From assembly GCA_002749535.1 (NCBI GenBank), contig MZZL01000376.1, positions 372,001-436,000 on the forward strand: a DNA stretch of 64,000 nt. Direction: 5' to 3'. The position numbers were made by a program, and so were the translations under genes. Source of the stretch: Apophysomyces variabilis. Taxonomy: Eukaryota > Mucoromycota > Mucoromycetes > Mucorales > Mucoraceae. The notes beneath the pieces are model-generated. The model was not told the DNA's origin. It was given only the letters and a program-made list of their open reading frames with translations, and ran no database searches. Below are positions 34,191 to 46,936 of the stretch, in pieces. Every line of letters begins with the position of its first letter. Position 1 is the first letter of the stretch.

Positions 34191-35090
34191 AATTCCCTTC
34201 CCAAAAACAACAACCATTAGATAAAACTGATTTTTGGTTATTATAAAGTTATAAAATGTATAGAAATAGAAGTTAAAGCAAATTTATGAAAATAAAAAAT
34301 GGCTTTGAAAACTAGTACCATATCTATCGTCTTCGTTCCGTCAACCGTAGGATTTGCCCTAAAGAATAGACAATATGCGTCATTAGTGAATGAGTTATGC
34401 AGGCAGTACATTTTATTTACATCAAACTTAATCCTCCAGGGGACACACAATTCACTTGAGTAGCATAAAATATTATTCATGGTTAGTAAATAGGAATCAT
34501 ATGCTGGATATCTTCTACTTACCCCCGAAGGGTATCCCAGCACCCATCTGGGCGCCATATTGAAGAGTTCTGGTCAAAGGTGAAAGCGGGCGTTAGGAGG
34601 AACCCACCGAAGGCAGATGTAGTCTTAAAGGTCGAATCTGCCTTATTGCTTATTGTCAGATATGTCTTTTTTGTATCGGGTACTAGATGATACGGCAATC
34701 TTAGGCATTGGGATCGGCTATTGAAAGCCTATGTGATGTAGTACTGCTGTCTTCGTTCTGATACTTGTGCAATTCGATCTTTTTCCTTATTATGGTCCAG
34801 CCGATGACATGTCTGAGGCGAAACATGATAGATGGCCTTCAGAGTGGTTGGGCATAATTGGTACTCTGTTTCTACAAGCAAGTGTTCGCTTTAACTGGGA
34901 TTGATTTACAAGTGCACTTTATTTACCAGCTTTTGGTTGATCACATGATAGACTTGTTTGCGTCTCGCAGCCATGCTTATCCAGCATACCCGAATCATAA
35001 AGTGCAAACACTCGTTAGACCGGATTTATATCACGGTTGACGGTGGTACGGCAGTAGAAACCTGCCATTCAGCCCCATTTGTTCAAACAG
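34191..35090. other. Intergenic; probable first exon of the next gene not found
   Basis: The frame at 34858-35040 (+, 60 codons, true ATG) may be an upstream exon of the KH-like gene or of nothing. On the minus strand, 34512-34560 carries a hairpin-forming motif (TACCCTTCGGGGGTAAGTA) that recurs at 54153-54172. Confidence 0.35.
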
Positions 35091-38000
35091 ATTTGGGCCC
35101 TGGACCTTCTTTTTCTTCATCTGTTCAACACTGGGAGGCATCCACCTGCGGAAGTTCTAGGTAAGAAATTGATGCAGTTGATCTGATTGGTTAATGCTCT
35201 TATCCAAAAAATAGTGACGTGTTTGGTGCATATTACGCTGGCGCGAATACACGGTCCCATTTTTCTTTCGGACATACCATACATATTTGTGCTACTGCTT
35301 AAAACCAAGCCTGACGCGATCATGGTCCAACGTATATAATTAAGCAAACGTTTTCATCACGCTACATATATGCTAACACCGAAAATTAGCAAATGCGAAG
35401 ATATACGCCGTGCCTTATATCACGCCCTCCCTATACAAAGAGTTCCAACGTCAGTTAGAGTAAGTTATGAATAGGTCATCCAATCGATCTAAGATCCTGT
35501 AGACGCCTTGCCACTCATCATAAGTGCGAAGTGTCATTCAATTTTCAAAACCAGGTAAAGGCTACTTTTTTATGCTCTTAAAATGTTTACTCATACTGCA
35601 TCCCATAGTACTTTCATATCAAGGGACGTTCTCAAGAAGCCTGCGATAATGTGTAAGCTTTCGGTTAAAGTGACTTCATTACGAACTTTGTCTTCAATTA
35701 CAGGTCGGAAACGATTGTTAAAAGTCTACTTCCGCGGCTTGTAAGCGTAGCAAATCGTGCCAAAGCATAAGCTGATGTCTGATTCGACCAGAGCCAAACC
35801 GTCGACGAGAATAAGCTCAAGGGTGCTTGCCCCGATTATGCGGAAATATCTGCTGAACAAGAATCACCGAGCGGATCTTCAACCATGTCACGTGCTTCAT
35901 CACAGAGAGAGCTGTCATCTACTGAAATAACGCGTATCTCTGGCAGACCTTTGGATTTAGACGATGATAGCGATAAGAAACATAAAACGAGTTATTTCAA
36001 TTCAACCGAAAGCGAAGGGGACGACTCGGAACCGGAGGATTATCATGTCACTTTTACTTTTGCAAAGAATATCAGCAATCCGAAAGAAGTGATCACAGGA
36101 CACCCTACTGCAAATACTACCCAGAGTTCCGACTATTTACGAGTGATTGGTATGGAAACTGGGACTGAGTGTAGCCTAATCGACAGGGTAAGAATGTTCT
36201 ATAGCCGAATTTTGATCTAAACATTTTCTAGGACATACATATCATTGGCACAAATCAAGAAGACGTGCAAGAAGCTTTGCAACGCTTTCAAGTCATTCAA
36301 TCAGTCTATGTACGCTTCGCTAATTTAGCAACATAATTTCTCACTGTTGTTTGCAGAAACGACGACGCAGACCTACAAGCGTTACTCCTTGCATTCATTA
36401 TCCTACAGAATCTCCCCCATACGGTCTGTATTTCTGTGACCTCGATCGTTACGCACGGAAAGCTTACGTTGATCTACCGGGTAACTTGATTCGACCATTG
36501 TACGTACTTTTGCCAGTGTTTAAGGACGCAAAGGGGGTATATGCCAAACCGAAGGATTTGGTAGACGCTCAAGTGCCATGCGTTATGCCAGTAACAATGA
36601 TGCCAACCCCACAATGGGTGAGTCACCAGCAGCGACAGGCTGCTGAGAATCAGCGCGCATTGAACAAAGCGATGCAGAATGTGTCTATCCGACAGCAACA
36701 GCAGCAAACATCGCCACAGAAAGCCCGGCCCTCTTCAGTTATGGTAACGACACCACATCCTAGTGGACCTCAAAGAGACAACGAGATGCCGTTGTGGGGC
36801 GAGAATCGTGGTTTCGTGAATAACTTTGCTCTGACATCAGGCAACTTTTCGCCCGCACCGCCTACAACCCCTTTACCTACACAGCAGGCACATCTCCCGG
36901 AGGATGATTTCCCATCTTTGCCTGCCGCGCCTCCAAGGCCAACTATTGCTCCAACGCCACCACAAAAGGGACGGAGAGTACTACGATTGGCCCCGCAAAA
37001 GGCAAATTCCGCTGCTCCAAGTCCTTCAACACCATCTTCACAATCTCTTTTACAAATGTATGGGTGGTCAGCTTTAGCATCTATTAACGTTCCGTTCCCA
37101 ATTAGGGCTAGAGAATACAACCTTGGTAACATTAAAAGTGCATTAACGGACGGGTAAGCTAGCGTATATGAAACAACTGTAGTAGGCTGAAGTTATATAT
37201 TTGTAGGTTGGAAGGCGTACGTGGATACAGAGGGGAAATACGTTTAGGAGCAAAGTAAGTTCTGTGTTCTGATTCGTTAATTAAGTGAGCTTGTTAGATT
37301 CGGAAAAGTCTTGTGGTGCGATTTGCCCAGTGATGTTCAGAAGCGTATCTGGGAATTTTCGGATATAAAAGATATAGTTATGAAAGAACATGGTGCGAAA
37401 CCGAAATTTAACGATGTGTAAGTGCTTATAAATTATTTTATTGCAAAACTTAACGGTTTATATAGTACCACTACTTCCGCAGAAATTATCAAGCGTATCG
37501 AGGACATTCTGCCGAAATATTTTGGTAGAACTTCGTTTTTCGAAATTCATGCACAAGCTAGAAATCAGCCAATGCTGCCTTATAAACCCGTCATTCTCTA
37601 TATGAATGAGGGTATCGTGGATCTGCAAAAGGTTGTGCTGAAGAAAGACGTTGTGACAGAAATTGATTGGGTGTCTCTTGACAGGTAGGGTAGTAGATAA
37701 GAAGAATAGTTGACGGACTTTACGTAGAAAATACGACTTCCAGATGTCACTTACTGCCAAAGAGCTTGGGCGCATTGACGTGAAGCCCTACACTTCTTTC
37801 ATAAAGAAGGTGTCCATTTGGTAATGATTAAGGGCTGTACGAATGGATGTTAAGTACTAATCGGAAGGAATTAGTCCAACGACCAGACAAATGACTTATG
37901 AAAACGTGCCTGACTTTTTGGAAGTGTCATATATTCTTCATAAGCAGGTCACCCGATATAAGATCCACTTTCCATTTGTGGTTGAAATCACTCGGGTTGA

Positions 38001-38323
38001 ACGAGTACCTTTGCAACCGCAACGAACTATGGGTCATCTATCCGAAAAGATTATGGGCATGACAGGAAAAGGCCAAGTGTGGTACGATTGCGAGGTAAGT
38101 CTTGCAATTTCTTCCATTACAGTATTTCCTAAATTTGCACGTCGATTAGTTGTTCTATACCCTTCATGATGAACCCTTTAAGGCAAACCGAGAACTGCCA
38201 ATCGGAAAATTGGCAGATTGGACTGTGGACCAGATATTGAACGGCACCCCAGAGGAGACACACTTAGTCAAATTCATTAAAGCGATGCTCATCCTGATTG
38301 AAAAATTTGAGAAGTTGTTCTAA
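35091..38323 (+). CDS. KH-like RNA-binding-type protein with conserved fungal C-terminal domain (5' end unresolved)
   Basis: A long multi-exon gene: 35091-35160, 35390-35459, 35503-35554, 35609-35652, 35704-35740, 35792-36187, 36232-36309, 36357-37153, 37207-37254, 37298-37417, 37466-37684, 37728-37820, 37875-38094 and 38183-38323. All junctions keep phase, giving 794 residues without a start codon, so at least one upstream exon is missing. The N-terminal part holds KH-like repeats (KCEVSFNFQNQYFHIKGRSQ and, later, DYLRVIGMETGTECSLIDRD with HIIGTNQEDVQEA). The middle (about residues 260-480) is Gln/Pro/Ser-rich. The C-terminal 300 residues are ordered (EYNLGNIKSALTDGLEGVRG ... VWYDCEANRELPIGK) and, from memory, resemble the fungal DUF7905-type region. 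Role unknown; RNA binding is inferred from the KH-like pattern. It is convergent with the Cft2 gene. Confidence 0.8.
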
Positions 38324-39088
38324 ACGAAGGATATTTTATTCGTTGAATCAGAAACCAAAACTTAAATAAATAAAAGACTTGTATATTGACTTGAGCTAAA
38401 GAGCAACGTATAACCTTTTGAGGAATACCTGCACCAATAAAGTTTCTTTAGAGAAGCTAGGCACAACCATTCCTCAGCAAGTGGCTTCGGGCTTCCGGAA
38501 GCGTGCGAGCTATTGTTACGGAACTGCGGTACGCATATGTCTTCCTTTTGGAAAACCTCCCTCAGGGCGTCTACACTTGTTGAAAAAAAATACTAAACGT
38601 GGCAGTTACTGATCGTTCGCTTGCGTTGCGGCCAACACAGATTGTCAGCTCCAGGGTGGCTGTGCAATCGTATGGCGGCAACGCCCTGGTAGTGGATATG
38701 CGTAGATGTAGTGATCAATGTAGCGTACAATGAAGTTAGAAGATTTTAGTCTGCATAGCATGCCAGAATTGTTGCAGAAGAAGGACAGCATCAGTACACA
38801 GGAATGGATCAGTGACATAAAACAACCCTGCGTTATTGTTCAATAAATTTTGACGCCTTGGTTAGGATAATGTTAGAGATAGACATCCAATGTTAAAGAT
38901 CTGACAAAGCATTTTTCTTTCCACAAGAAGCGAATTATTTATCATTATGTGCTATTTTTATGGAATTTGTTGTTTGTAGATGTGGATAACTTTTTTTAAT
39001 ATTTCTTGCACGGGAGGCTAATTTGTGAAGTAAACCCTGATATGGAAGTGTTTGCGTGAATTACAGTAAGATGAGTCTCATACGTTGC
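38324..39088. other. Convergent intergenic region
   Basis: Shared 3' region of the KH-like gene (+) and the Cft2 gene (-). No coding sequence or RNA recognised. Confidence 0.5.
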
Positions 39089-41837
39089 TTAAAGAATGGC
39101 GTGTTGCGAATATAACAATGATCGGATCTTGTAGTAATCTGCGGATAATAACCCTTCTACTAACAGCTGACCAGTTCCCGTCTAATAGCATGATTGTTAT
39201 GATTAACTTTTTTGGCTTTCCATATCTGCCTACCTTTCGAACCGCTACTTGATCGTTGCAGACGAGTACTCCTTCACCCTTAAACTCCGCAGAGATGCCT
39301 TCCGTTTGAAGTATTCGCTTAAATTCTGTTAGCTTAACATCACCCACGAATACAGAGGGTTCCATTTTGGATGGCTCATCCGATACAGCCACATCCAAAG
39401 ATGGCGTTGTGGTATCCTCTGGAAAATGTATTTTCCCCGTCACTCGAGCCAGTTCGTAATCATCCAGCTATGAATGACGTCCAACGTGAGTATCTCGGTT
39501 TTGCTGATATAGGGACCGTTACCTTTGAGAACTGCAACGAGCTGACCATAGCATCTGTCAATTTTACTCGATATATATTGGTAGCGGCTGACACATTAAG
39601 TACTTCGCCCACAGAAGGTGTAAATATCTCCTTCGTGAAATGATCTATGCTTAAACAAGATTGCAGGAGATCCTCTGTCGAACTTTTCCTCCCGTGCACG
39701 ATGATCTGTTATAATGTCAGCTACATACACTCATTTTCTCAAAAACCTACAAGCTTCCTTGGCGCAATTTGAGGCAAGATCGTTTTGACAGATTTTCCAT
39801 CGGAAAGACCTTCCAAGTCGACATATCGCAGTAAACAGCTAATTTCGACATTATCCACTGTTGATATATATTTAGTTGGCGTTTCATCCCTCCCAGGAAG
39901 TATCGGCTCTCGGAGATCTACTTCCATCTCCTATTAAATGCATCATCGTTACAAGGGCACGATAAATATTCCCCAATACATTACATCTTCCTTGGCGAAA
40001 TTAGCACCTTCGCCTAATTGTTGCTTTCGCGACTGTGTCTGGTCCATGTCTGAAGCTTTCATATAATGTTCCACTTGGATAGCCTCGCCATAATCATCAA
40101 TCCTTTTCCTCCTCTCCAAGTAAGGAAACATACGATAGCTTTGTGCCTGTTTGAAAAAGCCACCAGATCTTCCGGCATCTTTCACGTATAGATCATATTG
40201 TGTCATTAACACATCGTCCATAGCATCATCTGCTTCATCAATATCCGATGTATCCGATTCATCCTCTTCCATAATGGTTTTGCTACGCGCGATCATGGCT
40301 GCCTGCGCCGCGTCCCGCTCTGCCTTTGCACGCTGTTCAGCCTCATAAGCTTGCAGTTCAGCACCTTCTAATGGAACCCTTCTAAACACCTGAAGGCTAT
40401 GTTGTGCATTGTATTCTATGGCTGGCTTCACAGGCGCTTTCGTGCTTCCAGGGGTTGATTGGACCATACTTTCCGATATAGTGTCCCATTCTTTATATAA
40501 CTGCCTTGCTAAAGATCCAGCAGCTGATCGATCAGTTAAGATCAATGTATTCTTCACGGATTGCGTTCCACTCATCCAGCGCAAGAACACTTGCCGCGCA
40601 AATCCAGTCTCCAGACTATGATTGCTAGCTATCACCACCTTAGGACCTGGATAGTTATCCAAATCTTCAATCTTATGACACAGTCGTAAATATTTAAACT
40701 CGTACGGATTCTCACGTGTTTGCGAAAACTTTTTCGTCAACTCGTCGCCCATCCATTCCAACATACTTTTAGCAAAATGTGCTGTGTGGTAACTGGTGTT
40801 TGTCAACATAATAAGCGGATAATTTAGTTGATAGAATGTCCAGTGTTGATCTAATAGATATGATAACTCGAGCACTCGTGCAGAGGAATCTGTTGGTAAA
40901 AGTACAGAAGCGCCTTTTTCCAGTGACGAGATCATAGTATCTAGCAACGCAATGAATACAAGACTTTCGCGCGTAGAGAAGTAACTCCTTACCAAACATA
41001 GCCGCGTATCGATCTTCTCTTCTCGGAGGATGCATGACGGAGGCATTTAACGCATCAGTAATAAGAAGTGAAGGACGTGTCAAGGCATCTAGCATGACAC
41101 CACCAGAATATAACGCTGTGCCATCTAGATGGCTTGTTCCATAAGTCAGCAATGACATAATTCCAAACCGTAACCACTTATTACCATTCCTTTCTGTGGT
41201 TAAAGTCAACGGCATAGACGATCTCATCTGTATCTTGCTTAATTTTCCATATTGTACCGCCGATTGTATGCGCTGCTGCATAGGCCGTAATAGTGATACC
41301 CTGACATTTACCTGCTCATAAATTTCGTTAACGGGGAACAAACAGGCGCAACTATTGCCCGTTAACAATACCCGGTAACGCGTATGGTTGTGAATAGCGA
41401 AGCGATATGATCTTGTCAAACGCGTTATCAACGTCTTCCAAAGTAAACGTCTCGAATTCCATTTCGTTTGTTTTTGATTGGTATAGATCGTACATGCACA
41501 TCTTGCCCAAGTTGACAACAGGTACAGTGGAATAGACAGGACATGCCAATCCTAGGTGACCTCGCGCATAAGGATATGCACCCAAGTGAGGAAGGTCGCA
41601 ATGAGAAAGCAGCACAACGTCGATCTGTTTTGCGACTCTAAATTACAGCTTACTTAGCATTTCTTTTATGTAGCAAAAAGCGCTTTACTTTTTTAAATTC
41701 GCCAGATCTTCGACGTTGAACTTATCTGACCAACCGCAATCAAGCAATATTTTCACTTCATCTATTTCCAATAAATAACAAAGCGCGTCTTCATTCTTGG
41801 CACCCGAGATAGGTGTGAATTTAATGTAACTTGTCAT
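39089..41837 (-). CDS. CFT2: Cleavage and polyadenylation factor subunit 2 (CPSF100/Cft2)
   Basis: Non-catalytic partner of the CPSF73/Ysh1 endonuclease in the pre-mRNA 3'-end processing complex, nuclear. Nine exons join in frame: 41837-41689, 41637-41372, 41311-41185, 41132-40993, 40940-39985, 39930-39751, 39705-39523, 39467-39234 and 39181-39089, giving 775 residues. The metallo-beta-lactamase fold opens [20 protein letters not shown]. The metal motif is degenerate, [10 protein letters not shown] (residues 61-70) in place of HxHxDH, as expected for Cft2 rather than Ysh1. The beta-CASP domain follows ([23 protein letters not shown]). A long acidic and Ala-rich insertion (about 440-500) precedes the C-terminal domain ([29 protein letters not shown]), which ends [20 protein letters not shown]. 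The name rests on strong similarity through all domains. Confidence 0.96.
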
Positions 41838-42184
41838 AAAATAAAGAGTTGTCTTTCCAAGCAAACGCCGCAAAGACCCTTATAGGGAGATAAAATAATT
41901 ACCCGGTCACTTGTGGAGGTAATTTTCGAGTGAAGCATTCTACAACGTAAGGGTATGCATGTTTCTTTTTGTTAAGCATCGATACCATTAGGGTGATAAC
42001 ATTCTGAAATACGCGGATATCATGCGACAATCAATTGAACACGGACAATATGGCGTGAAGTTGCTCCAGCAGAGGTTGATACCATTCTTTATTGAAGAGA
42101 GAAAAAAAACCGAAAGTGCGCGCTCAGACAAGTAGATACTTCAAATAAATCAGAGAAAATAGTCTGACAGTGTAGTTTTATTCA
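41838..42184. other. Intergenic between Kar5 3' end and Cft2 start
   Basis: Promoter and leader region of Cft2 and 3' end of the Kar5-like gene. Nothing else recognised. Confidence 0.45.
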
Positions 42185-44457
42185 TTACTTAGCTTTGATT
42201 AGATCAAAGTACATTTGTAACGCACGAATTTCGTTAGAGTGTTTATCGCATTGGGACGCATCTGCTGCGCTTGTGCTGTGTGATAGAGAACCATTGCAAT
42301 ATATAACCTGCTTGAATATGACATGTTTCCCGTCATAATAGCTTTGTGTTACCTTAATATATCTTTTTCTAGTTGATTCCAGGAAGTATGGGTCAAGGTA
42401 GGCTGTTTACATGCTTCTTTATAGGTTGCTAATTTTGTAGATAGCTAAGTTGAGCAGCTTCAGGTTATTTTACGGAATGCAGTTTATAAGGCATGTACTT
42501 ACCATTAACGGAATTGTGAGGTAGCTATAGATTGGAAACAGAAAAATACTGCATACGCAATAGAGAGATATGACTAGTAAAACGATGATTGGCGTTGTAA
42601 TCCGCTTGAATACTGTTTACCCGTCATAAATATTTTGGTACGGCATGATAGTGGATTATTTAGCGTAGTACGCATCCAGTAACCATATAATAGCAGTTTT
42701 AACAGAATGATCGAATACTTCGGGAAGCCTGTTGAACAATTACATAGCTCATATTTAAATTTGTTGCCTTACTAAGCTACTTACAGGCTAACCATATCAT
42801 CCAATAACGGATATTTTGAATCGGCTGCATAAGTGCAAGAAGATGCTCTTGTGCAATATCTAAGTTGCTTTGTATGGAGCGCGTATCTTCTTGTACGCCA
42901 GTTAAAAGATACGTCAGACTTTGATTAAGATCTACTACAGTGTTGTTCCACGTTGTTAAATGCTCCTGACAGTCAGCCTATAAAAGAGTCAAAAACATGC
43001 AAGTTCATGCTCAATTTAGAGAAACCTGCCAATTGTCCCACCAGCTGCGCGTTTGATTTTGAAGAACAATCGTTGTTTGTAGACCGATTTGTAAATGATG
43101 GATCTGCGTTTCAACTTCTGTAAAAGCCTTCGACCATAGTTGTTTCAATTTTGCAATTACAGGAAAATACAAGAACTACCGTTTGCAAATAGTGCCGGGA
43201 TTCACTGAGCATTTGAAACAAAAGATGTTTGTTGCTTTCCGCATAGCTAAGTATTGCATCTTCTTGGTCCGCTAAGGCTACGTCCACCTGTCGTTGCATG
43301 CTCACAATTGCGTCATACAAGTTTGCCGTTTCATCAGATGTGGACTTTTGCATATTCTGTGACACGATACAGAAATTACCCAAGTTGGCTTACTTTATGT
43401 ACTAATTTCAGTTAGATGTACCTGCATTATTTCTAAATGTTCCCGCAAGATTTGCTGCGTATGAAGCAGCTCGTGCAAATTTGTCATTTCCTCCTGTCGC
43501 CACTCAACGAGCTCATGTTGTTGCTCTTTCAGAAGTTCAAAGTATTTGAATTGACTAGCCGTCAAATCTTGATGCAGACTCTCTAGCAAGTCTATATGCA
43601 GCTTTAACAGGTCTTTTATTCAGCAACCAATAACCTTACCTCGCTCAATGGGATACCGAAGAGCCATACACATTGTCACTGTAAACCAAGAACAAAACAG
43701 TTTTTGATACAAATCCAGATGAATTTTCGTACCAACATCGCGAAAATATCCTGATCAATGGATATAAAGTCAATGATTAATATCTCATATTCAATACACA
43801 CTAACCGCTGTACGATGTCCACGTCTGCGGAGTGCTAGCCAATTTCCTATGAGTATTCGTTGTAAGCTCTAGGATCAATTTTAACGGCAAAATCCAACAT
43901 TAAGCAGGACTGAGTTTCATCCGTACGGAAGTCATCGTCTTTTAGATTATGACATTCTTCTGGAACAGGGATGTTGGCAGTGGAGAATTCACACAAGGTG
44001 AGTAGCAAGGAATCTACGAAAATCAGATTATATGATGAGTGAAGTTGATAGCAGCTTAGTACATTTCACTTTATCTTTTTGGGATACTGCGAGCAGGTGG
44101 CATCCATGACGTAAAGCACCTGTTGCTTTTTTGAAGCATTCTTCCTCTTTTGATTGCAACGTTTGAAATAGCTCTATAACGGGATAAATCTAAAGTAGCT
44201 TAAATGTATTCTTACGAAGACCGTGGTTTATATGTGCAGCCTCTTGTGGCGAATGGACAAATAGCTGATCTGGCCAACCTGCAAAAATTTTGCTTGCATA
44301 ACGTATAATCTTTAGGTCTCAATACCGTACCGGCTTTTTCTGTTCCACCTCGAGGTACAACATTCTGACTCCATAAGGGCAGTGGGCGAAACTTCCATGC
44401 TGCAACGAAAGAATGAAACATAGCTAGCATACAAAGAACACTTCCAGTCCGTTTCAT
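42185..44457 (-). CDS. KAR5: Nuclear fusion protein of the Kar5/Brambleberry (Tht1) family
   Basis: Membrane protein of the nuclear envelope/ER needed for fusion of nuclei after mating. The ATG at 44457 begins a signal peptide (MKRTGSVLCMLAMFHSFVAA). Splicing at 44317/GTACGG and TTTTGCAG 44267 leads into GWPDQLFVHSPQEAAHINHG. The family core follows with its cysteines: EEECFKKATGALRHGCHLL (44085-44150), then LTLCEFSTANIPVPEECHN, then TPQTWTSYSG joined to YFRDV and VTMCMALRYPIER. A long coiled coil covers about 43600-42780. Near 42650-42540 hydrophobic segments (IIVLLVISLYCVCSIFLF) give membrane anchors, and the protein ends QMYFDLIKAK at TAA 42185-42187. The gene has many short introns. The junctions from 43830 leftward were not all resolved, and one near 43640 would need an unusually short intron of 27 bases. 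The family call is good; the exact model is not. Confidence 0.78.
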
Positions 44458-45107
44458 TCTGAACACCTTTGCACCTTTGGATGGATCCAACGAGGAGAAG
44501 AACGATACTTTTACCCCAACGTATTTGTTGCATGTCGCAATTTTACGGTCACAGATGGATTTAGTAGGTTTTCGAGATCGCTTACGTCTGCTTCAGTTGT
44601 ATGAATAGGATCAAGCTGAAGTAAACTAAAAGAAGCTTCCGCATAATTTATGTCGTAAAAAGGTTAGTCTACCTGCTGCGCAAATCTTCCTTTATAGGGC
44701 GTACGTTCATATAACCTAAGTCGCACTGACGGAGATTAGTTGGATGATGTGCAGCTCTTTATATTGTTTCATTGATTAGGCAGGCAACGGCAGATCCTCA
44801 GTATGCCAGGACGGGACTTCGAACGTTTATTTTCCTGTTTCTTCTCATCCTTTGCTTAGGCCCCGTTGGATTGATTCCCAAAAGAAATAGCCCGCTTTAT
44901 CCAAATCCAATCTGTCATTATACCACAAATTCCGTTGGCTTCAGAGTATAGTACTCCTACTACAAACGTTTCGCTCCAGTTGGTTTACGTCGCACGTATT
45001 CATTCCCTATCCAGCGCTGTTTTTTTTTGCATTAACTTAACCGGACTGCTTTTAATTCATTCCTTTGCCAAAAATAACGCGAGAAAATCTGACGCGGATG
45101 GCGCATC
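44458..45107. promoter_or_regulatory. Divergent promoter between Kar5 and the F-box gene
   Basis: 650 bases separate the two divergent start codons. Alternative minus-strand starts exist at 44533 and 44710, but they lead into frames I could not connect to Kar5. No specific site was identified. Confidence 0.4.
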
Positions 45108-46936
45108 ATGCACAAACGTAGAGGACGATTTCCCGATCCTAACGGAGACAAAAAGAAACAAACTAAAATCAGCGAGACCGCGGCGAAAGACGACATATCA
45201 TCCGTTTCATTAAAGGATCCGACGTGGAAACACTATTTTGCAGATGCGAGAAAAGCATTCGATGAATCACGATACAAAGATGCCCTTATCCTGTTCACTC
45301 ATGCGCTTGACTTCAGCCCAGGAAACATTACAGTCCTCGACTGTCGTGCTGCAACTTATGAAAAGCTAGGCGATTTGCAAGCTGCGTTGAACGATGGCAG
45401 TACCATGGTTGGGCTGGCCCCAACAGCATCCAAAGGTTATCTCAGGCTGGGAAAGGTCCTGTCACTTCAAAACAAGGTTAAACCAGCCTATGCAATCTAT
45501 AAACGGGCGATGCAGAGAGTGGATCCGAAAGATGCGCGATATTCTATCATCATGAATTTAAAGGACGCTGCCGAGAGACAAGTAACACTAGAGAACAATC
45601 GTCGACGTTCGAGAGATTTTGTGTCCGTCTTACCATATGACATTCTCTGCTGTATTTTCAGCTACCTCTCGTTCCAACGACGGATACAATGCACAGCCGT
45701 CTGCAAAACCTGGCGTAATTTTACATTAACTTGGCCTCCCATGTGGCGCGATCTTGAATTTGGACCAAACGTTGTGTCTCCATACACTGTTAAGCAGTAT
45801 CTTTCTTATGCCAAAGGCAAACACATTCGCAGTATATCTCTTCACAGTGTCCGATCCGAAGAAAAGATGAGAAAGATACTCCAGCACTTGTTGGATCAAA
45901 ATTGTTGCTATTTGGAAAAGTTAGGTACGGCTATGAATTTGATTTAACCATCTGCTTACATATTGCAGAAATCAGCGAATCCTCAGTTCCAGTACCTGAA
46001 CTCTTCAGACTTTTAAAGATCACTAGCAATACGTTGACGCATCTACGGTTGGATGGCACGACACTTCCTTTCAAAATTATGATTTATAGCATAACGCAAC
46101 ACTTCCCTAATATCACGCATGTGTCGTTCCGCGAATTTCGACTTACAGATATATCTCCTCACAGCAGTACTATGTCCCCGTCAAACATTGTCCTGTTGGA
46201 TATATCACCCTCCGAAGGTGTATCGATCCCTGCGTTCGCCATAGACGATATTCTTAATGAATGTAAAAATTTGCGACACTTGCAAATGGTCTGCGACGAC
46301 GGCAGTACGCTGCATGTATTGCGAATAATCCGTACGATATGTCCTCACATCATCACTTTACGTTTATCAGAGACGCAATTCCCTCCACTGGAAATTGCAG
46401 ACACAGTAGATTTACAGCCCGGACTTCGTGAGTTCTGCATCCCATACGTTCACGGGTTTTCCGAGGCCGATGCGATCGATATGATTGCACTGAATCATGC
46501 GACATTGCAGACGTTGGATCTACGGGGATGTGGCACGTTAGCATGCGAATTTGCTGCTACATTGGCAACAAAACGATGTCCTCGGTTAAAGACGCTTTAT
46601 TTAGCGAGTAATGCAGGATTATCCGAACAGGACTTACTGGCCATCATTCGGGCCTGCCCTTCTTTACAGATCGCTGACCTAAGTTCGATTCTCAATGTCA
46701 GCAATGCCATACTTTGCGAATTAAGCGATCTGCAAAGTCTCAGACACATCGATATTTCATGCTGTATAAAGGTAACAGGGGCCGGCATACGTCGTCTGAT
46801 AGAAGCTAGAAAAGACACATTGGAAAGACTTGTGATCAACGACTGCACAGGTATTAGTGCGGACGCTGTTCATTTTGCTAGAGAGCAGCTAGGACGATAC
46901 AAGGTGGAATGCAGAATTCGCGGTTCCAAACGATAA
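45108..46936 (+). CDS. TPR / F-box / LRR protein, Pof3/Dia2-like SCF subunit
   Basis: Probable substrate receptor of an SCF ubiquitin ligase. Two exons, 45108-45924 and 45969-46936 (phase 1 intron), give 594 residues. A basic N-terminus (MHKRRGRFPDPNGDKKKQ) may be a nuclear signal. TPR-like helices cover about residues 40-150 (YFADARKAFDESRYKDALIL, GYLRLGKVLSLQNKVKPAYA). The F-box is at about 171-215 (FVSVLPYDILCCIFSYL ... CKTWRNF), and leucine-rich repeats fill the rest (LQTLDLRGCGTLACEFAATL, LRHIDISCCIKVTGAGIRRL). This TPR/F-box/LRR order is that of fission yeast Pof3 and budding yeast Dia2, which act at replication forks and in genome stability. Orthology is inferred from architecture. It is transcribed divergently from the Kar5-like gene. 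Confidence 0.9.

Noticed and set aside
44533..44720. Alternative minus-strand starts (44533, 44710) with a hydrophobic or coding-like N-terminus
   Set aside because: Their frames do not connect to the Kar5 core, while the ATG at 44457 gives a signal peptide that splices in phase.
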